The notes under the pieces: generated by a model
The model's input: the letters and a program-made list of their open reading frames with translations, nothing else
Databases searched by the model: none
Told to the model about the DNA's origin: nothing
Part shown: in pieces, positions 27,334 to 38,209 of the stretch
Layout of the letters: every line of letters begins with the position of its first letter
Numbering within the stretch: the stretch's first letter is position 1
Position numbers and translations under genes: made by a program
Source of the DNA: Folioceros fuciformis
Lineage: Eukaryota; Anthocerotophyta; Anthocerotopsida; Anthocerotales
Direction of reading: 5' to 3'
NCBI GenBank assembly: GCA_049999805.1
Contig: JBNGIO010006248.1
Location: forward strand, 45,900 to 109,899
DNA length: 64,000 bases

Positions 27334-27819
27334 ATTTTCAGACGTAATCGGGAATGGGAGGGGAGTCCATCATCCGTCTGCAAGGAACCTTTGCAACTTA
27401 CCTTGCCTCGATGCAATGAAGGACCGTCAAGCCAATGACATTCCACCAGCTGTGCAGTAATGCGCATACTTGACTCCTTCACATACTGACTCTGCTTCCA
27501 CTTTGTCGTTACCAGTGTCAGAGATAGACGCCTCCCTGGGCAGAGGATTGCGAGCCTTTCCAACTTGAGATAATACCAGGTTAAAAGCCTCCACACCCAG
27601 GCCATCCAAGTCCGCCCTGATGTAAAAGCCAATTAACTCCTGGGCAACCCACGGGCCTCAGAGAGAAATTGCAACATGATGGAACAGCAGCACCTGCTGC
27701 ACCAACTAACGCATGACCAGCCAAGCTCGCATTCCTAGAATGGCGTAACAGCGGCTTCATGTTACCTCTCCGCCCATGCAGGCAATGAGCTGTAAAATGA
27801 GCCGAATTTCCACATGAAC
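27334..27819 (-). CDS. Unidentified gene fragment (three phase-compatible exons)
   Basis: Three exons on the minus strand join cleanly: 27819-27766 (VHVEIRLILQLIACMGGE), 27639-27577 (ELIGFYIRADLDGLGVEAFN and one more residue) and 27491-27334 (starting SQYVKESSMRITAQLVECHW). The first two junctions are phase 0 and the last exon ends in phase 2 at AAAAT|GTAAGG. A possible terminal exon begins at about 27207 (GGAAGCAG|G) and stops near 27165. I found no confident start codon; one ATG at 27874 is out of frame. I do not recognise the family. It lies between MFAP1 and the amylase gene, all on the same strand. Confidence 0.4.
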
Positions 27820-27934
27820 CTGTAACGTAACACAGTAACACCCGCAATCACGAGAAAGTTGCTGGAATCTTGCATTTTTAGCAGAATCATACAGGAGATT
27901 TCGCGAAAAGGTCCTTCTCCTCCTGCAAGGGGGG

Positions 27935-29337
27935 CTAGCGGGTTTCTTCCCAATCCTTCATTTTTTTACTTCCTGCAGGCTTAGCAATCGGTCGATTCAT
28001 CCCAGCCATCTTGCTGTTATACTTTGCCCGGAGAGGATCATTATACGTCCACCTGCCACAACATCAGAGATAACGTGAGAAATTCCAGACTCTGCACAGA
28101 CATGCCAAGTAAGGAAAAAAGGGAAGAAGGCAAAAACTCACGGGTTGTCCCACTCAGTCGTATCTTCTGCGACAAGATGTGTCCACTTGGTGCGACCACT
28201 GCGTCCAAAGTGCTTAACCTGCATAACCTTGGGCAAGATTGTCTTGTCCATTTTATCTTCACCCGTAGGTGCAGAGAAATCTCTCTTGAAAATTTGATCC
28301 GTTGACACAGTTCCTGCTCTATCATCTGAAGCTGACTGGAAGAAAGGTCCCCTGTGATAGTACTTCTGCATAAATTTCCATTTCTTCTTGGTCACAACCG
28401 TCGGCTTAGGATTCTTCCTCGCCCACTCCCTGCGCTCCTCATCCGTCATATTCCTCAACTTCTCGATCTCTTCTTTCTCTTTCACCATCACCTCCCTGTT
28501 CTCTCTATCTCGTTTGATTCTCGCAATCTCCCTGGCCTTCCAGGCTTCGTATTCTTCAGCCTCGTTAGTCTCATCGTCCGTGTCAACATCCCCGGCGTTC
28601 TGTTCTGCCTGCCTATTCTTCTCCGCCTCCTCTTCCTTACGTATCTCCTCCACCAGCAACTGCTTGGTTTCCGCCTTCCTCTCGTCCAGCTTCTTTTTCA
28701 TTGCCTCATGAAACGCAGCTTCCTCCGCAGCCAGCTTCTCCCTCTCAGCAATGGTCTCCCTCTCAGCTTTCGGCACAAACACCGGCTTCACCATAGCCAT
28801 ACCTCCGTACTCTTCCTCCGATCCAGTCTCGTACTCCGACTCCTCCTCATCCTCATCCTCCTCCTCCTCATCTTCCTCCTCAATTGCGGCTTCTTCCTCC
28901 TTCTGTCGTTGTAGCAGCTTTTCCCTGATGCGCCGTCTTCTTGCCTCGATCGCGTCCTCATCTTCCTCCTCCTCCAATTCAGCCGCCTCCGCCGCCTTTG
29001 CCTCCTCCTCCTTCGTAGACACTAGCTCCGCCTGCCGAATTTGGCGATGACTAGCAATCACCTCCTCCCGATCCCGAACCCTCTGGGCCAGGCGTCGAAG
29101 CCTTGGATCATCCTTAGCAGGAAACTCGGCATCCTCCTTAGGAAAGGCCCGCGCAAGCGTTTCCCGCAGACTGTGCACAGATCGGGGTCCTTTAGCCTCA
29201 GCTTCGTCCTCCACACCCTCCGCCCACTCGGGAGCTTTCCCTGGCCAGTATCTCTTCACCTTGGTCTGCCCGATCTTGCCCCGCAGCTTGTCGCGCACCG
29301 CGATGGCGGCATCGCTCACTCCCGCCGCCACAGACAT
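27935..29337 (-). CDS. MFAP1: Spliceosome protein MFAP1 (Spp381-like)
   Basis: Component of the activating spliceosome (B complex, with PRP38). Two exons (minus), 29337-28142 and 28052-27935, joined in phase 2, 437 residues. The middle is a long charged helix: acidic runs (EEEEEDE types, 28800-28990 region) alternating with RRRRIREKLLQRQKEEE. The conserved C-terminal domain reads KWKFMQKYYHRGPFFQ, DRAGTVSTDQIFKRDFSAPT, ILPKVMQVKHFGRSGRTKWT, WTYNDPLRAKYNSKMAGMN and GSKKMKDWEE, which is diagnostic of MFAP1. The N-terminus contains VKRYWPGKAPEW, also conserved. Confidence 0.95.
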
Positions 29338-29701
29338 CGTCCCTGATTCTCTTCAGGACTCGCCGCTGTTTTCCTTCAGCGCCGTCCAGCGCGAGCTCGA
29401 AGATAACATTTACAACGCCCTAAAACGACTCGCGAATTCGAACCCATGCCAAGACACCCCGCATGACTGTGACTGCATCAACTGCTACAAGTGGGCCTTC
29501 CCCGATTTGGATCCCTCCTGGAACCCCTGGCGCTATTCGTCACTACGAAGTTATTGTATTGTAGGCACGAAACCCGAAGCGCAAGGTCGACATTTTCTTC
29601 ACATCCCCTTGTTATATCACATTAGCGACGGTGATGTCTTTGGTTTAGGGTGGGCTGGCCGTCATGCGTCCCCCTGTCATAATCTGAACTACAGATTATG
29701 A
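29303..29701 (+). CDS. Antisense-overlapping ORF, unrecognised
   Basis: A 132-codon frame starts inside the first exon of MFAP1 on the opposite strand, overlapping 35 bases of it. The first 80 residues look protein-like, with DSPLFSFSAVQRELEDNIYN and a Cys-rich CDCINCYKW segment, but I know no family and the last third looks random. It may be a first exon (a possible donor lies near 29561) or only an open frame in the MFAP1 5' region. Confidence 0.2.
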   Translation: MAASLTPAATDIVPDSLQDSPLFSFSAVQRELEDNIYNALKRLANSNPCQDTPHDCDCINCYKWAFPDLDPSWNPWRYSSLRSYCIVGTKPEAQGRHFLHIPLLYHISDGDVFGLGWAGRHASPCHNLNYRL

Positions 29702-29943
29702 CCTGGGTTCCAAAGGGTAGGGCGGGGACCTAAGTAAAGCCACCGCCTTTGTTACAACTCCTGATGCCGTGAAGGTGGATTGCCAGTACAAATCGATCAA
29801 CATTAGTTTGTACCGCCCAAGGGGACGCCGAACAGTGAGCGGATGCTCCGAAAACATGTATATTACCCCTCTTCTTCAAGAGACTCAATACATTCAGCAG
29901 GCGTCTCAATGCACGCCCTGCCCTCTATCGCGGTCCACTTGAC
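29702..29943. other. Intergenic
   Basis: Between the antisense ORF and the UFM1 stop codon. No feature is seen beyond the expected UFM1 3' UTR. Confidence 0.4.
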
Positions 29944-30673
29944 TCAAGCTGGTGGTGAAGAGGATCCCACCCTGTCCCTGGGGATGAGACGCAGTTCCGA
30001 TCCATGCTTTAAAAAAACGTTTCCTGCATGCCGTTACAATCAGAGCAGTCAGAGTGGTGTGACAGGCAGAGGCAAAACGTCGGGAGAGTGAGTGCTAGGT
30101 GAGCCTCAAGGACGATCAAAGTACCAGCGCTTTGCTGTGGATTTATGCCAACACCATCTGCATGTTGTCGGACAATGATCCATTAGCAACGAGCAGGAGA
30201 CACATCATAAAACCACCGCAGAACCGATCGATTAGCCGCTAATCGGAACAAAAAGGCAACATAGAAATGTACCATTCGTGATGATTGCACTTGTTTGCGG
30301 AGGCACCTTGAATTCCTCTGCTGCAAACTTCAGAACGGCAGTGAACGGCGCTTCTTCAGGTACAGCTAATCTGCAGACATCCGAAGTCTTGAGGAGGTTG
30401 ATTTCGACACACCTTACAGTTTTGTTTTTGTTGTGGAGATTCATCAGAAACAACATCAATCAACTCACATCTTGTAAGGAAGCTTGGGGTCGGAGGTGAG
30501 GGTAACCTTGAATGAGACTTTCCCACCTGACCTGCCAGCGAAATTGCAAATTGTGAAACCCAAATCTTGGAGTAGCGTCGAAGGACAATACAGATCTCTC
30601 CTTGAATTGAGCATCACCAGAAAATCAACCTAACGATCTCAGCACGGAACATGACGGAACGTGCAGCTTACAT
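29944..30673 (-). CDS. UFM1: Ubiquitin-fold modifier 1 precursor
   Basis: Ubiquitin-like modifier conjugated to ER-bound ribosomes (RPL26) and other targets through UBA5, UFC1 and UFL1. Exons (minus): start codon bases A30673 and T30672, then 30531-30469, 30370-30273, 30157-30125, 30023-29944. The ATG itself is split: AT|GTAAGC at 30672 joins GGCAG|G TCA at 30531 to read [20 protein letters not shown]. The frame before the split ATG carries no other ATG before a stop. The body has [39 protein letters not shown] and LIPRDRVG, the processed glycine end, followed by a six-residue tail SSSPPA for removal by a UFM1 protease (two residues in human). Precursor 92 residues. Function assigned from the family. 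Confidence 0.93.
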
Positions 30674-30957
30674 GACGAAATTAAGCAGCTTCCAAACCTC
30701 GCTACCACACACAGTCAGCACGGCTGTGCGGGAAGAACAAAACGCGAGTCACGAATTCTGGAAGAATCCGAACGAGCTGGTGCTGGGAAGGCTTGATCTC
30801 AAGTGCGTGCACCCAACCAACCACAGGCCATAAGCGACCGGAAATCCGTAACTAGGAGCACAGACTTACATGACTCGTGTAGGGTTGCCGGTTTCTTACA
30901 ACTGAAGTTTGAGACGAATCAGAAACTGGACGCGCATGGGATGTAGTGGCGACGAGA
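30674..30957. promoter_or_regulatory. Head-to-head region UFM1 / RsmH
   Basis: 284 bp between the split UFM1 start codon and the first RsmH ATG on the other strand; it must also hold both 5' UTRs. No TATA box is evident. Confidence 0.4.
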
Positions 30958-32655
30958 ATGCAGCTGAAATGTGCAGGTATGCTGTGTTCCAGGGGTGTCG
31001 GCTTCCCCAAACTCGGGCTGATCCCTGGATCGAGCCTATCAAGGTGTTGGACTTCAGAAAGGCGGGTGTTGGCTGGGAGCAGGTGGCACCTGCCTTCGTC
31101 CAGGAATAGGAGCCCGAGCCATGGTGTCCTGGAGCAGCAGGAAGGGGAAGGGGACGGGGAAGAAGCCGAGGCAGGGCACGTCCCGGTGTTGATGAAGGAA
31201 GTGGTAGACCATTTTGCCGGCCTGCAGCTGCGCTCGTTTGTGGATTGCACATTGGGAGCTGGGGGCCACGCTGCCGCTGTATGTATCGTGGATCCACACA
31301 CATCTACACGTATGTTTCTTGCGGCGATGGTCTCTGGATTGCAAAATTTTGCTACATTGGTGGAGTTGTGATCTGATCTGCATGTTGTGGCAGATCATCA
31401 GGACTCATCCGGAGTTGCGGACATTTGTTGGGCTGGATGTGGATCCTGTGGCACATGCGGAGGCTCGGGTCAGGGTTGAGGATGCGGAGGCTTACCTGCG
31501 GGCGTCTTTTCCTGGACTGTGCTTGAAGGTGCACTTGATCCGCTCCAACTTCAGGAATGTCAAGACTGTGTTGGGACAGGTCGAGGATGGGGCTGTGCTG
31601 GGTGGAGTGGATGGAGTTCTGATGGATTTGGGAATGTCCTCCATGCAGGTTTGCCGTGTTGAAGAGCAGGCATGTCCTTCGTCTTTTCTGTTGTTACTGT
31701 GCTCATGGTCTGTAACTGAGCAGCTTGATTGCACCAGGTGAACGTTGCTGAAAGAGGCTTCAGCTTTCTGAGGGATGGCCCTGCCGACATGAGGATGGAT
31801 CCAGAGGTAATAAGGGGATACTCATCCTTCCAACTATCATCCATAGCAGTAGTACGGGCTGGTTCGGTGAATCAGCTTCTTGATTTTTTCTTGACAGTCG
31901 AAGCTGAAGGCTGAGGAGATTTTAAACAAGTGGCCTGAGGTCGAGATTGGACGCATCTTGCGAGAATATGGCGAGGAAAGAAGATGGCGATATTTAGCTC
32001 GCAAGATCGTGGAAGCTCGTCTATCTGGAGGCATCAAGACCACGACCGAGCTTGCAAATGTAATTGGTAGGCATATGAATCCGACACATCTCTGGAACTC
32101 TTAGGCATATGAATCCGTTCGCGTGTTTGAGACGACGTTGATAGAGTTTTCATGACTGTAGAATTTGTCTTGGTCGATTGTTTTGTAGGGAGGCAAGGAA
32201 GTATCAAACGTGGACCCCACCCAGCCACAAGGACCTTTCAGGCTTTGAGAATTGCAGTCAATGATGAGCTGGAGTCTTTGAAAGTTGCCATGGCAGATGC
32301 CTTTGCATCGCTATCACCGGGAGGACGACTCGCTGTCATCTCCTTTCACAGTTTAGAAGATAGATTAGTGAAGCATTTTTTCCTAGAAGCCGCAGGTTTG
32401 AGGACACAGTCTGAGTACATAGACCAGGATGATCTTCCCCGACTTGTTCACATTCCGGGAGAGACAAGGCATAGTAGCTATTCTGGCAAGAGGCGTGCAA
32501 GTGAGGGGGACGTAGGACCAGAGAAATCAAAGAAAGTGTTGCAGGGGCAGAATGCTGTCATTCTGACTCGAAGGCCAATAGTTGCAGATGATGATGAGGT
32601 TGAACGCAACCCAAGGTCTAGAAGTGCAAAGCTCAGGGTAATTCAAAAGCTTTGA
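30958..32655 (+). CDS. 16S rRNA (cytosine-N4) methyltransferase, RsmH/MraW type, organellar
   Basis: Bacterial RsmH methylates N4 of C1402 in 16S rRNA; plant homologues do so in chloroplast (CMAL) or mitochondrial rRNA. Exons 30958-31278, 31394-31648, 31738-31806, 31898-32066, 32189-32655 give 426 residues with closing phases. About 75 N-terminal residues are basic/Ser-rich and look like a transit peptide. Then [25 protein letters not shown] (AdoMet site), [78 protein letters not shown] and [20 protein letters not shown], the family hallmarks. A 60-residue charged insertion follows FHSLEDR before ILTRRP. The start is the first ATG in the open frame. Confidence 0.93.
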
Positions 32656-34578
32656 ACACTGGGAAACAATAAACCAGTGGCTTCCGGATTCTTGAAGATT
32701 CTGCGTAGCAGTCGTAGTGTGCTAACGCTACGCAACACATGGACTAGAGGAACAAGACTGAATGTGTTCGATGCCGACTACCCGAGTAGTTTTGCAACCG
32801 TTGCTACCATGGCCCAACCTTGGTTCAGGGTGGTTGCTGCCGTGGAGTCATGTTCCTGATGCACGTATAGCTTTGGCTGTTCTGGTTGAGGGTTGACTGC
32901 GGTGTGGCTGAGATGCCACGGGCAAATGGAGGGCAACCTTGCATTAAATGGGAGGACCCACAGAGTATAGCTTGGAATCCACAAGGGAGACCCAAAGTCA
33001 GGTCTCTATGTTCCTGAGAGATGCCTTTGGGTGTGAACTGACCTTTTCTATTGCAGGGAGGGCAGATGCGAAACGCTTTTTGCAGAGCTAAGGCTGTAGT
33101 GGGGCTAGGAATCGCTTACCTCGGGTATATATATGCTTGGCTCTTTCCAGAGGGTTCATGGTCAGCATCACCCATCGTGCTGGTGGCGAGGATAAGGTGG
33201 GTCCTAACCATCTGGCATCTCTGGTTTCACTGAAGGTGTACGGTTGGCAGGGATGCATGGGCCTTTTGAGGACGATAAGTTTGAAAATCCTCCTTGCAAA
33301 CTCAACTGTGTCTCTGAGGATACCTTTCCAACAACCCTCTGATCTCATCAGTTCACTTCTGCCATTAATACGTTTGAAGTGGAGAGTTCTTAACAAACCT
33401 CAACTCAAGATTACCTTTGATCTTATGAATTTAACTGTTCGGTACTTCCGGTGTGTTCAAGTTCATAACCTGTAAGTTCGATTGGTGGCTTAATTATTGG
33501 GTCTTCTCTCAGCTTACGAGTTCAACTGTATGGTGTGTCCAAATTCATGTCTGATCCATTTCTGACACACGCTCACTGATCCATGTCTGAAGCAATGAAC
33601 TGTCTGGTGTTTGTAACGTCACCGAGGCTTCCTGAGGATACTTGTGTGCGCTCAGAGACACCGCAGATACTGGACATTGGACCAGGTGGAACCTGCGAGC
33701 GTGCAGGTGGCACTAAGGCAATGGCTGCTCCACTTGTGCGGGTGGCAACTTTTCGTGGCCTAGCTACCGTGCAGGTGTGGAGCCCTCCGTCGGCACCAAT
33801 ACAGCTTCCGTGTCTTTGATGACATTGATGTCACCCGTTGTACAAACTGGTGAGCGAACATACCAAGATACAGGAGCTCCAGTGAAGTGACTTTCTCGTG
33901 ACTGCTGGCCGACCGTTTTCTGCTCATCTGGGTCAAAGGATCATGGTGACTTGGGCCAATCCGGGAGCGCCATGCAGGGCTTGCCTTGTGGCCCAACCTA
34001 ACCAGCAGCCAAACCTAGAGTCGGCATGGAAAGCATCTAAGCTTTGTTTAGTCGCTACCAGTCGGACCAGAACGAGTATATGCGATCCTGCGTCCTACAG
34101 AGACGGAGGCTCACCAGGAACAGGTATATTTGTACTTGAAACCTGAATATTCTGGAAAGCTCTCCGGGCGCGATAGAGGCCTCTCGTCTCCGTCCACTGC
34201 CTCCCTCGTCCAACTTGCTTGCATTTGAAGGCTGAAGCCACCAAGCTTGGTGTGTGCTATGCTCGCTGTTGGTGTCTTGGTCTGAGTACATCGAAGATCC
34301 TCTCGACTCTTTGTACGTACCTACCGCTTGCTTTTGCTTTCCTGTTTCCTGGTTGCTCCTCTTTGGCGAGACGAGAATCACAAAATGATGGTATGCGCGG
34401 TGTTAAGGCTTGGTAGGAGGCGGCCTGCTTCTCGCCCCGCTCACCTCACCCGTGTCCATTTTTGTGCAGGGTGATACGTCTTGCGGTCTTGCGTTTGGAG
34501 CTTTTCTTATCTGGAGCTGTCTGGAGCGCTGTTGCCAACCTCCCACACCGCGTTCGTCTGGTCTGTTCAAGCTTCAGG
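32656..34578. other. Intergenic, about 1.9 kb
   Basis: No recognisable gene. It contains several related phrases around TTCAACTGT, GAGGATACNTNTCC and GTTCATAACCTG (33290-33660) that look like short diverged direct repeats. Possible plus-strand splice sites near 34411 (TTG|GTAGGAGG) and 34470 (TTTTTGTGCAG|GG) precede the next ORF and may belong to its 5' UTR. Confidence 0.35.
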
Positions 34579-34869
34579 ATGCCGCTCACTCTCGACACCA
34601 GCCTGGAAGACGGCAAGGGCATCTTCGATCTTTTGTCTAATCAGCTGTCTTCTTTGCGGCGGGGAGCCGACGACTTCACCATGTCAAGCCACCTCCACGT
34701 CCCCAATCCTCCGAGTTCTCCAAGGATTTTCGGTGATACCTTCTTCGGGTCGTTCGCGCAAGTATCAGCTGCCAAGTCGGGCTTGGATGCAGCGTCGACC
34801 AAGCCGCTGTCGATCTTGTGTCCGAAGCCCTCTCCCCCGGGACCTTCCATGATGGGACCGGGCAGTTGA
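34579..34869 (+). CDS. Hypothetical 96-residue ORF
   Basis: ATG at 34579 opens a frame reading MPLTLDTSLEDGKGIFDLLS, then PNPPSSPRIFGDTFFGSF and a proline-rich end. The frame is also open upstream to a likely 3' splice site near 34470. The serine/proline/phenylalanine composition is that of a short disordered regulatory protein, but I recognise no family. Overlapping frames on both strands are also open, so coding status is uncertain. Confidence 0.3.
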   Translation: MPLTLDTSLEDGKGIFDLLSNQLSSLRRGADDFTMSSHLHVPNPPSSPRIFGDTFFGSFAQVSAAKSGLDAASTKPLSILCPKPSPPGPSMMGPGS

Positions 34870-35288
34870 AGACATCTGGAGCAGCAAGTAATTGTGCGTC
34901 CGAGGATTGTCGGAAATGCATCAGTTTCTCCAAGAAGGAATTTTTGTCTGCGGCTTTTGATCCTACATGCTGACATACTAGCGAACCTGTGGGTCGTAGG
35001 AAGTTCCTTCTGTACATTAAGGCAACGGCCTTCATTGTAAATACTGTAGATTTTTCTACCTGTTGTTATCTGGCGTTGTAGGTCTCGGGCAGACCTGCTG
35101 AGGCTCCGCGACGAGTTCTACTACACCCAAAAACCAAACTTAGGGAAGAAGCTTCGAAGACCATGGGTTGCATTTGTTTCGTTCGTGTGAACACAAAACT
35201 GTTAGCCAGTGACCAATCCAGTGTTATCCAAGTAAGCCTAAGCCCCTTGAAGAAACAAAAATCTTAGGAAGTCATTGGTGACCATTTG
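34870..35288. other. Intergenic between hypothetical ORF and mannosidase 3' end
   Basis: No gene is seen. Convergent 3' UTRs are expected here. Confidence 0.4.
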
Positions 35289-37689
35289 TCAGATCTGAGC
35301 CCGCAAATCTTCAGGGCGAGGCGATCTTTTGATAGGCAGAGGATGAGCCTCTGTGTTGAACACAAAATCTGTCAAGGGTAGCACGTCCGTGCGTCCAAAC
35401 AGTAGATACAAGTACTTCAAAGTTTCGCCCAGGAAGAATGTTTCCTGTTTGTTTCTCTTCGGTGGAGGAACCACTGTGACGTCGTTGACGGAGCTGTAGC
35501 CCCCCGATCCCACTTTTGTGTGCGTTTCAAAGGACTGAAATATTTTCCAGCCCCAGTCGCGGTACCTATTGCAGCATAAAACGTAAAGGCCGTCAGGGTA
35601 AATCGATAGCAGAACACAAGAATGCTGCCCACGAGAAGCTTAGAAAATTGCTGGTAAGAGTTATATCTTACTTTACATTCCCCGTGATGCGATAGAGTAT
35701 GAAGAGAGATTCCGCTGTCTCGGGACGGAGAAGATTGTGACGATCCAAAGGTTTGATAACAATGTCCTGGGAGTAATCCACTTGGGAGGTTCCTTCACTG
35801 GTGTTCTTGACTTCTCCCTGCATTTGCACATAATTTCGTTATACCTTTGGCTTGCAAACAATATTGCCAGTCACAGAATCAGTGGCCGCAGAAAGAAAAC
35901 AGAATTGACTGCAGAGAAAAGTAATTATTGCTGCTTACACCGATGTTGAAGTAGACAATTTCGGGTGCGAGTCCAGTGGCTGTCACAGCATACATCTCGT
36001 AACATGTCTTTCCCAAATCTTCCGCCAGCTGCAGATCTTCAATATCTCTTTCAGTCAAGAGATTCTTTTGTTGTGCTTGCACTTTAGTCAGGCCTTTTGT
36101 TGCACCAAGGGCAAGATTCCCTGCTAAAAAGCACACCTTCAACCGTTTACAGCAGATTTCCATTAAGTACATGTGCAATCGCTGTCGCAAAATTGCATGC
36201 CCTCAGCTAACCAAGTACCGTGATTTCAACCTGTCATGCTACAATTGCAAAAGACGTTGCGCAGAGAAAAAAACAGAAATCTAGTCTGCATGATGTTGAC
36301 ACTTACTAGGTGATCCATCTTCGGGCTAAAGCTCCCATGAACACCGTTTGGAAATTCTCCCACAAAAACAAGACCATTTGGAGTCGACTTTCGCACAAGG
36401 AGATGCTTCACACCTTGCATCGCTTCATCATACATCTCTCTCAGATAAGACACATGTGCTGTCTTCGAATCAGCCCCACCCTGCTGGAGCCATACCTTGA
36501 GCAAGTATTCATAATAGCTGTCACCCCTTGATCCCAATCTTATGTTGTTCCCTTGAAATTCACCCGAGTGGGGACTGCAATACAATCCTCCAATAAGTGG
36601 CCTCATCAGCTGCTCTGACACTTAAGTTACTGAAATCATAACCTCAAAAAGCATCTATTTGGCGAGCAACAAATACCTGATATAGATCGGAACAAGTCCC
36701 TCATCCTTAGGAAGATCTTTGAAGTACTCATAAACACGCATGGCTGCCCCGGAGTAAGCAGGATCACCAGAGACTTCACTCAAGTATCCAAACTCAAGTT
36801 GCACGGTTGCTACTTCTGCAGTGCTACTGGCGCCACCATCACCACCAGCAGGTCTGGCAGTCTTATCCTTAAGAACAACGTCCGAGTATGGAATCGCTGA
36901 TGGACTGGAAGAGAATGCAACCATGAGGCGACTTGCAAGGTCTTTCGCTCTGTCCAGATAAACTTGAGGGTTTGGCCCCTGGAGATGCGCCTTCCCTGTT
37001 GCTCCCCACCTGAGTGCTCCCCCTGTCGGTGTCGCTCCACCACTCAGATGATAAGCACTCAACAAGCCACCTAAAACACGAATAGTCGTCTCAAACAAGT
37101 TTACCTGCCCCCTGTCATGCAATCTTGCTGACAGATTATTCTCAATCCACGATCCAGCCTCGTTCACAACTTCACCGAGGTCCATTATCATGGCGGTGTC
37201 CAGAGCATCCACAACCGTAGCTCCCAGTCCCCCCAGATCGTCGACTCCATCCTTACTCACGGGCTGCAGCGCATCATACCCCATTGCATAACTCTTATAG
37301 CCATTCCAGGCATGCTTGAAAGCCTGCACAACTTCCGCCTGCCTCGTCTTCCAGAGCGCATCGGCTTGTAAGCCCTCAAACCTCTCCCGTTGCTCGTCCT
37401 CATCATCTCTGCTACCATTCCTAGCCTGTCTCCCGATCTGGTCCAGAAGAGGCGCCAAAATCGGTGGTTTCCTCTTCAAAAAAGCCTTCAATCTAGAACC
37501 TGCTGCCTGGTTCCCCGTGCCGCCATCTGCATCGCCTCCCGGCAGAGGTACGCCACTTCCAACATCCCCAGAATGCACCACATACAGGTAACCGAACCCG
37601 AGAATCAGAAGTAGCGACAACAGCTTGCCAGTGCTACACGATCCACAATTTCGCCGCACATTGCTGGCCCAAATTGCTTGGCTCACCAC
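35289..37689 (-). CDS. Mannosyl-oligosaccharide 1,2-alpha-mannosidase, GH47 (MNS3-like)
   Basis: Type II membrane glycosidase of ER/Golgi that trims mannose from N-glycans. Five exons (minus): 37689-36677, 36574-36307, 36136-35939, 35817-35672, 35565-35289; total 633 residues, close to Arabidopsis MNS3 (about 620). It has a short cytosolic basic end, a membrane anchor [17 protein letters not shown] near residue 25, a stem, then the catalytic barrel: [33 protein letters not shown] ([11 protein letters not shown]), [105 protein letters not shown] and FNTEAHP, which holds the calcium-binding Thr. The exon 4 donor at 35671 is chosen over an earlier GT because it restores NVKYRDWGW. Confidence 0.93.
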
Positions 37690-38209
37690 CTGTTACACAA
37701 AGCATCAATTCTGTCACAACTGGCGGTCACTGAGCCACGGATCTTACTCCGGCAGCCCCTCCTTGCAGCAAAGCAGAATACCTGAGTCGCAGATCGCCTG
37801 CGGAACTTGGCGTTGTCGTAATGCGCATCACGACTCGTGAGCGGAAGCAGGTTGGATCCCATCACAGCCTACCAAGACCAGCTCACTTCGTATGCGCCTC
37901 CCCCTCCGAGCTCCATACAGAGAAGACAGTGCTACACTCTCCTCGCATTCACCACTACAGGACCTGGATCAGAACAGCCACTACACTGTCCGGGTCACTG
38001 CCCAATTCTCTCGGGTTCTCTGTCGTCTTCTCGATTCTTACGCAGACGGCGCGTGAAGACCGGCGAAAGCCTAATTTCGCCACTTGCTGTGGGCTCGTTC
38101 TCCGCGTGCGCACTGGCTGGAAATCGTTCTTTGTGGTAGATGCTTTTTGTCTTTACGAAAATAAAAACAAATCGTCAAAATGTATACCGTACTCTGAGGG
38201 TTGAACCGT
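37690..38209. other. Mannosidase promoter and 5' leader region
   Basis: GC-balanced sequence directly upstream of the minus-strand mannosidase start. Beyond about 38210 composition shifts abruptly to AT-rich, marking the edge of the transposon-rich island. Confidence 0.4.

Noticed and set aside
27390-27413. A 24-bp GTAAGT...CAG intron in the unidentified gene
   Set aside because: Too short for a spliceosomal intron and in frame; treated as exon.
28354-29050. Plus-strand Leu- or Ser-rich ORFs
   Set aside because: Antisense to the acidic/basic repeats of MFAP1; the Leu and Ser runs come from the complementary codons.
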